From Pyrinomonadaceae bacterium (GTDB lineage Bacteria > Acidobacteriota > Blastocatellia > Pyrinomonadales > Pyrinomonadaceae): DNA of 8,704 bases. This document shows positions 5,136 through 8,704 of the stretch, piece after piece. The stretch covers positions 1 to 8,704 of the forward strand of contig JACCTF010000195.1 in NCBI GenBank assembly GCA_013812565.1, read 5' to 3'. Numbering within the stretch: position 1 is the stretch's first letter; every line of letters begins with the position of its first letter. Below the pieces are notes generated by a model that did not search any database, had not been told where the DNA came from, and saw nothing but the letters and a program-made list of their open reading frames with translations. A program made the position numbers and the translations under genes.

Positions 5136-8100
5136 ATGGTGGCAGCAGATCGAGGTGATCTTTGAGTCGGCATTGGCGATGAAGGGCGCCGAGCGTGCGG
5201 CCTACTTGGATCGAGCCTGTGCAGGTGACGAAGCGCTCAGGCAGGAAGTCGAGTCGCTGCTGGCGGCGTATGAGAAGACGGGCAGTTTCATGAACGTGCC
5301 GGCGCACGAGGTTGCGGCGCAGTTGATCGCGGCCGACTACTCCGGCTTGCGAGAAAGGGGGGATGAGAGCTTATCAAGTTCTCCGACCTTACTGCTCAAC
5401 AGGGATGTCGCTCGCGGTGATGATGAAGACTACGCAACGAAGTCTGGTTCGACCGGGCGACTACGGATCCTCCTTGTTGGGCTCTTTTTCACGCTGATGT
5501 TTGTTGGCGTCGGAGTTAACAGCTACCACAGCATCTTATATTTCAACACGGCGGGTGATGCGGGCTGGCTGCTGGGTCTCGATGGTCGCGTGCGAATCTA
5601 TAGCGGCGCATCCGCTGCGGATGTCTCAACGCTGCGCGATGGCGATGAAGTGGTGTCGCTTGATGGCCGGGAACTCAAAAAGATTCGTCAATATTTTGAG
5701 ACCTTCAGGCGCCTCACACCGGGCACCTCGTACACGATGGTCATTCGGCGCGACGGCCGAACCGAGCAGTTTTCACTCCGCACAGCGTCTTACCATCCTT
5801 CGATCCGACTCATTGTCATTCTCCAGTTGGTCCTCCCGGTTACTTTCATGATAACCGGATTGGCCATTTTCCTATTCAAGCAGGATGACCGGCGGGCTCT
5901 GCTTCTGGCACTCATGCTCGGCATGCTCTTCTTGGCGGGGTGGCCTCCCTTCGCCCTGCTGGCGGCAGATTTACCGTGGTGGCTCGCCGGGGTTATGACC
6001 ATCGCCATTCTCGTCGGGATCGGGATGGCTCCGGTCATCCTTCACTTCTTTCTCATTTTTCCGGAGCGTTCGCCGTTGCTCATCCGGTTTCCGAGAATAG
6101 AACTTTTCCTTTATCTTCCCTATCTGCTAACGGCTTACCCCATCGTCGGGGTCGCCATCCTTCGCCTCGTCACGGCGCCAGAACGGGTGTTCAGTGCACT
6201 TCTTGAATTTCAATGGGTTTTATCCATTCCCCTGGCCGTCGGCATCATTTACTTGCTGGGCGCGGTGCTATCGCTCGTTGTCACATACCGTCGGGTCAGC
6301 CAAGTGTCACGGAGAAAGCTCCGCTTGATCCTCGTCGGCACCCTCGCGGCATTTTTACCCGGCGGATTGGTTAGGGTCTTGATCTTCATTTTCAAGCCCT
6401 CACTGAGCGCACTGAGTCCGTTCTGGCTGGCCGCCATGAGTGCCGGGTCTCTGGCGTTGCTGCTTTTCCCCTTCTCGTTCGCCTACTCCATTGTGCGCCA
6501 TCAAGTCATCCCGGTCAGCCTCATCATCCGCCGAAGCCTCCAGTACCTGTTCGCCACGAATGGGCTGCGGATCATCTTCACGCTGCCTATCATCGGACTC
6601 CTTGTGACCCTCATCGCCAACCCAAACCGGACTCTGCCGGAGATACTCTTTCAAAATTCCATCTACTTTTATTTGCTGCTCATTGCCGCCTTCAGCTTGA
6701 TGTTCCGCCGCCCTTTGAGCGAATGGGTTGATCGCAAGTTCTTCCGTGAAGCTTACAATCAGGAGAAGATCCTGCGCGAATTGATCGACGAGCTCAAGCA
6801 TCTGGACTCACTGCCCGAAATGTCTAAACACGTGAGCGATCAGGTCGAACGGGCTCTGCATCCTGAGCGCATCTACCTTTTCCACCGCGAGGAGGAGAAG
6901 CGTGATCTCTTGCTCGGTCACTCCTCTGGCCAGACGGCGCAGGGCTTGCGCATCCCGGCGGAGTTTCAATTGCTCCGCTTCATGGAACGGGAAGGCCGCG
7001 CGGTAGAGTTTCCGCCGAAGAACAACCTGCCCTTTGTCGAGAAAGCATGGCTCGCTGGGCTTGGAACTAATCTGATTGTGCCAATCACCAGCACCAGCGG
7101 ACGACTTTCGGGGCTGTTCCTGCTCGGCGAGAAGAAGTCGGAGGTTCCATACACGGCCACTGACCGCCAACTGTTAGAGGCCGTCGCCAGCCAGATCGCC
7201 GTTGTTTACGAGAATGTCCAACTCAAAGAGTGCGTCGTACGCGAGCAAAAGATTAAACGCGAGGTGCTAGCACGGATCGAGAAACAAGACATCTCTCTGC
7301 TCAGAGAGTGCCCGACGTGTGGAGCCTGTTATGACAACTCCGTGCAGTTCTGCGCAAAGGATCAAAGCGAGTTGACGCTAACGCTGCCAGTCGAGCGAAC
7401 AATTGATGAGCGGTATCGGCTGGACCAGTTGATCGGCAGCGGGGGAATGGGCGCTGTCTATGAAGCGACGGACGTGCGGCTGCATCGCAAGGTGGCAGTG
7501 AAGATCCTGGGCGGGGGCTTATTTGGCAACAGCGAAGCGTTGCGGCGATTCGAGCGGGAAGCGCAAGCGGCGGCGCGGCTTACGCACCCACACATCATCA
7601 CGGTCTACGACTACGGGGTGCTCAAGACCGAGGGCGCTTACCTCGTGATGGAACTCGTGCGGGGCGAAACGCTCGGCTCGCTTCTCAAACGCGAGCAGCG
7701 TCTTGCCCCTGCGGTCGCCGCCGAGTGGTTAGATCAGACGCTCGCCGCCGTCGGAGCGGCGCACCAGGCAGGCATCATCCACCGCGATCTGAAGCCGGAC
7801 AACATCTTTGTTGCGGATGGGGAGAAAGGAAAACGGGTCGTCAAAGTGCTGGACTTCGGGTTGGCGAAAATTACTCATCAAGACGCGGCGGAGTCAAAAG
7901 GTCTCACATCCCCAATGACAACGCCCGGCACGGTGATGGGCACGTTCGGTTACATGTCTCCCGAACAACTGACAGGGGCGGCCGTGGACGAGCGCAGTGA
8001 CATCTTCTCCATTGGCGTGATTGCAGTTGAAGCACTGACCGGGAAGCGGCCCTTCCGCGGTCGGACTTACCATGAGCTGTTGACTTCGATTTTGAGCGAG

Positions 8101-8295
8101 CTATTCCACCTGGAGCGCAGCGCACCGGAGATGGGTGCGCTCGATGAAGTCCTCCAAAGGTGTCTGGCGAAAGACCCCCAGGATCGTTTCACATCGGCAG
8201 CGGAAACACAGCGGGCACTAATCCCCGCAATCCGCCGCTGTCCTACGCTTACGCTTGACTCACACGTGAGTCCGATGCGGGTGACGCCATCCTGA
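5125..8295 (+). CDS. Hybrid receptor Ser/Thr protein kinase: sigma-cassette N-terminus, PDZ-like, multi-TM, GAF, zinc ribbon, kinase
   Basis: A 1056-residue inner-membrane protein kinase. Residues 1-75 ([37 protein letters not shown]) match the leader usual in soluble kinases encoded next to ECF-like sigma factors. After a polar linker come a TM segment (about 113-133), a PDZ-like domain (about 147-221, with [15 protein letters not shown]), and about eight hydrophobic segments between 227 and 527. [10 protein letters not shown] motif (536-544) leads into a GAF-like domain (about 560-712). A small zinc ribbon follows (Cys729, 732, 735, 743). The kinase domain (about 765-1025) has every key element: glycine loop [11 protein letters not shown] at 771, Lys793 in [12 protein letters not shown] at 886-893, DFG at 910-912, and SPE at 945-947, so it should be active. 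It probably senses a periplasmic or membrane signal and a GAF ligand and phosphorylates cytoplasmic targets on Ser/Thr. The gene overlaps the broken sigma gene by 11 bases and may be transcribed from the mini-element promoter. Domain boundaries are estimates; the ligand and substrates are unknown. Confidence 0.92.
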   Translation: MQAEWWQQIEVIFESALAMKGAERAAYLDRACAGDEALRQEVESLLAAYEKTGSFMNVPAHEVAAQLIAADYSGLRERGDESLSSSPTLLLNRDVARGDDEDYATKSGSTGRLRILLVGLFFTLMFVGVGVNSYHSILYFNTAGDAGWLLGLDGRVRIYSGASAADVSTLRDGDEVVSLDGRELKKIRQYFETFRRLTPGTSYTMVIRRDGRTEQFSLRTASYHPSIRLIVILQLVLPVTFMITGLAIFLFKQDDRRALLLALMLGMLFLAGWPPFALLAADLPWWLAGVMTIAILVGIGMAPVILHFFLIFPERSPLLIRFPRIELFLYLPYLLTAYPIVGVAILRLVTAPERVFSALLEFQWVLSIPLAVGIIYLLGAVLSLVVTYRRVSQVSRRKLRLILVGTLAAFLPGGLVRVLIFIFKPSLSALSPFWLAAMSAGSLALLLFPFSFAYSIVRHQVIPVSLIIRRSLQYLFATNGLRIIFTLPIIGLLVTLIANPNRTLPEILFQNSIYFYLLLIAAFSLMFRRPLSEWVDRKFFREAYNQEKILRELIDELKHLDSLPEMSKHVSDQVERALHPERIYLFHREEEKRDLLLGHSSGQTAQGLRIPAEFQLLRFMEREGRAVEFPPKNNLPFVEKAWLAGLGTNLIVPITSTSGRLSGLFLLGEKKSEVPYTATDRQLLEAVASQIAVVYENVQLKECVVREQKIKREVLARIEKQDISLLRECPTCGACYDNSVQFCAKDQSELTLTLPVERTIDERYRLDQLIGSGGMGAVYEATDVRLHRKVAVKILGGGLFGNSEALRRFEREAQAAARLTHPHIITVYDYGVLKTEGAYLVMELVRGETLGSLLKREQRLAPAVAAEWLDQTLAAVGAAHQAGIIHRDLKPDNIFVADGEKGKRVVKVLDFGLAKITHQDAAESKGLTSPMTTPGTVMGTFGYMSPEQLTGAAVDERSDIFSIGVIAVEALTGKRPFRGRTYHELLTSILSELFHLERSAPEMGALDEVLQRCLAKDPQDRFTSAAETQRALIPAIRRCPTLTLDSHVSPMRVTPS
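8257..8272. repeat. Near-palindrome at the 3' end of the kinase gene
   Basis: GACTCAC and GTGAGTC form 7-bp perfect arms around AC, entirely inside the last codons of the kinase. A CACGTG core is nested in it. It could form an RNA hairpin near the message end, but with a 2-nt loop and no T-run it is not a terminator by itself. It may be chance. Confidence 0.3.
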
Positions 8296-8516
8296 TGAAG
8301 TAGTGACCTCTCCGACGAACGCTGTCAGTGAGCTTTTTTTACAGCGTCGTATTAAGAAAGAAGCGCCACTGCGCATAGATCATAAATCGCGACTGATGTC
8401 ACGCCGCGCTGTCGCAATGACACCTTACCTAAAGACAGCAAGTAAAATAGATGGCTCCGACACGGTCACTGATTTACCATAGGAGGCTGATAACTCGACA
8501 TAACCCAATTTTCGCC
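8296..8516. other. Non-coding gap between the kinase and the group II intron
   Basis: No gene is recognised in this 221-base stretch. It holds an imperfect hairpin with a T-run (8319-8347), a possible isolated -10-like TAAAAT (8443-8448) without a good -35, and AGGAGG at 8481-8486, which is not followed by a normal start codon. The last 12-15 bases act as the 5' exon of the intron and should carry its exon-binding partner sequences. Confidence 0.6.
8319..8347 (+). terminator. Weak terminator-like hairpin after the kinase
   Basis: ACGCTGT (8319-8325) can pair with ACAGCGT (8341-8347), and a run of seven T residues (8334-8340) lies in the loop. A normal Rho-independent terminator has the T-run after the stem, so this is atypical. 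A 3-bp GCT/AGC stem directly before the T-run is too short to count. The position 24 bases after the stop codon is the main argument in favour. Confidence 0.22.
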
Positions 8517-8704
8517 GTGCGCCACGAAGGTGGCAAGAACCAGTGGATGAGAGTTCCACTCAAGCAGTTGTCAGTTCAGCTTGATAGCTACCCGAGCGGT
8601 GAGTTGGAGTAATCCGACCGGCCGAAGCCTCGGGAACAACAGTCCACTTTTGGTGGGCTAGCAAGTTCACAGGCCGTAACGCGAGTGAATCCCGAGCACG
8701 CCTC
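8517..8704 (+). mobile_element. Group II intron, 5' end (domain I start; truncated by window edge)
   Basis: The sequence starts with GTGCG, the group II intron 5' consensus GUGYG. Next is a hairpin GCCAC-GAAG-GTGGC (8521-8534), then AAG and a second hairpin AGTGGA/TCCACT (8542-8547 with 8555-8560). This order matches the beginning of the Lactococcus Ll.LtrB intron as I recall it. Further helices are CCCGAG/CTCGGG (8591-8596 with 8629-8634) enclosing CGGT/ACCG (8597-8600 with 8617-8620), then GTCCAC/GTGGGC (8642-8647 with 8653-8658). An outer pairing CTTGATA/TAGCAAG (8580-8586 with 8659-8665) has one mismatch. The motif CGGGAACA (8631-8638) is also present in domain I of Ll.LtrB. It would be a self-splicing ribozyme and retroelement; its reverse transcriptase and domains II-VI lie beyond the window, so intactness cannot be judged. 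Confidence 0.72.

Noticed and set aside
5363..5497. ATG 5363 preceded by AAAGGGGGG, a 44-codon frame inside the kinase gene
   Set aside because: The ribosome-site-like run is striking, but the frame differs from the kinase, the product resembles nothing I know, and the kinase frame is clearly coding here.
753..8125. Antisense and alternative-frame open frames across the receptor and kinase genes
   Set aside because: They lie fully within two strongly supported coding genes, have no recognisable domains or ribosome sites, and are shadows of the real frames.
8417..8448. Promoter ATGACA ... TAAAAT in the gap before the intron
   Set aside because: The spacer is 20 bp, too long for a convincing sigma70 promoter, and no gene follows in the window.
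8487..8612. 41-codon open frame after AGGAGG, starting with CTG
   Set aside because: It has no ATG, GTG or TTG next to the ribosome-site-like sequence, and it runs across the group II intron boundary into structured RNA.
1..8704. CRISPR array, tRNA or rRNA genes, or phage attachment sites
   Set aside because: I looked for regularly spaced repeats, cloverleaf-like ends and rRNA-like stretches by eye and saw none.

Overview
The window looks like a chromosomal accessory segment of an acidobacterium, probably of the Blastocatellia type. The basis is the combination of a very large TonB-dependent receptor with an N-terminal carboxypeptidase-regulatory-like domain, an ECF-like sigma factor whose gene overlaps a Ser/Thr kinase gene, and a membrane kinase with PDZ-like, multi-TM, GAF and zinc-ribbon parts. 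The lineage is an inference from gene content only.

Layout, all on the + strand. Positions 1-483 are a non-coding, fairly AT-rich leader with small inverted repeats and one candidate promoter. Positions 484-4341 encode an intact Oar-like TonB-dependent receptor. Directly after its stop codon come a fragment of an ISAs1-family transposase (about 4342-4608) and a 109-bp miniature element with IS6-type terminal inverted repeats (4609-4717). Exactly where that element ends, the reading frame of an ECF-like sigma factor begins in mid-gene (4718-5135), so about the first 50-60 residues of the sigma factor are missing. Its stop codon overlaps the start of a 1056-residue receptor-type Ser/Thr protein kinase (5125-8295). 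After a short non-coding stretch, the 5' end of a group II intron begins at 8517 with GTGCG and runs off the window.

The main story is mobile-element damage and module shuffling. Three kinds of mobile DNA (ISAs1 remnant, miniature IS6-like element, group II intron) lie within about 4.4 kb. The miniature IS carries a plausible outward promoter and has replaced the front of the sigma factor. The kinase carries at its N-terminus the short conserved segment normally found on soluble kinases encoded beside such sigma factors, but it continues into a PDZ-like/multi-TM/GAF sensor and a zinc-ribbon kinase. It appears to be a hybrid of two signalling systems. The receptor likely imports or binds a large substrate at the outer membrane; no sequence evidence links it functionally to the kinase.
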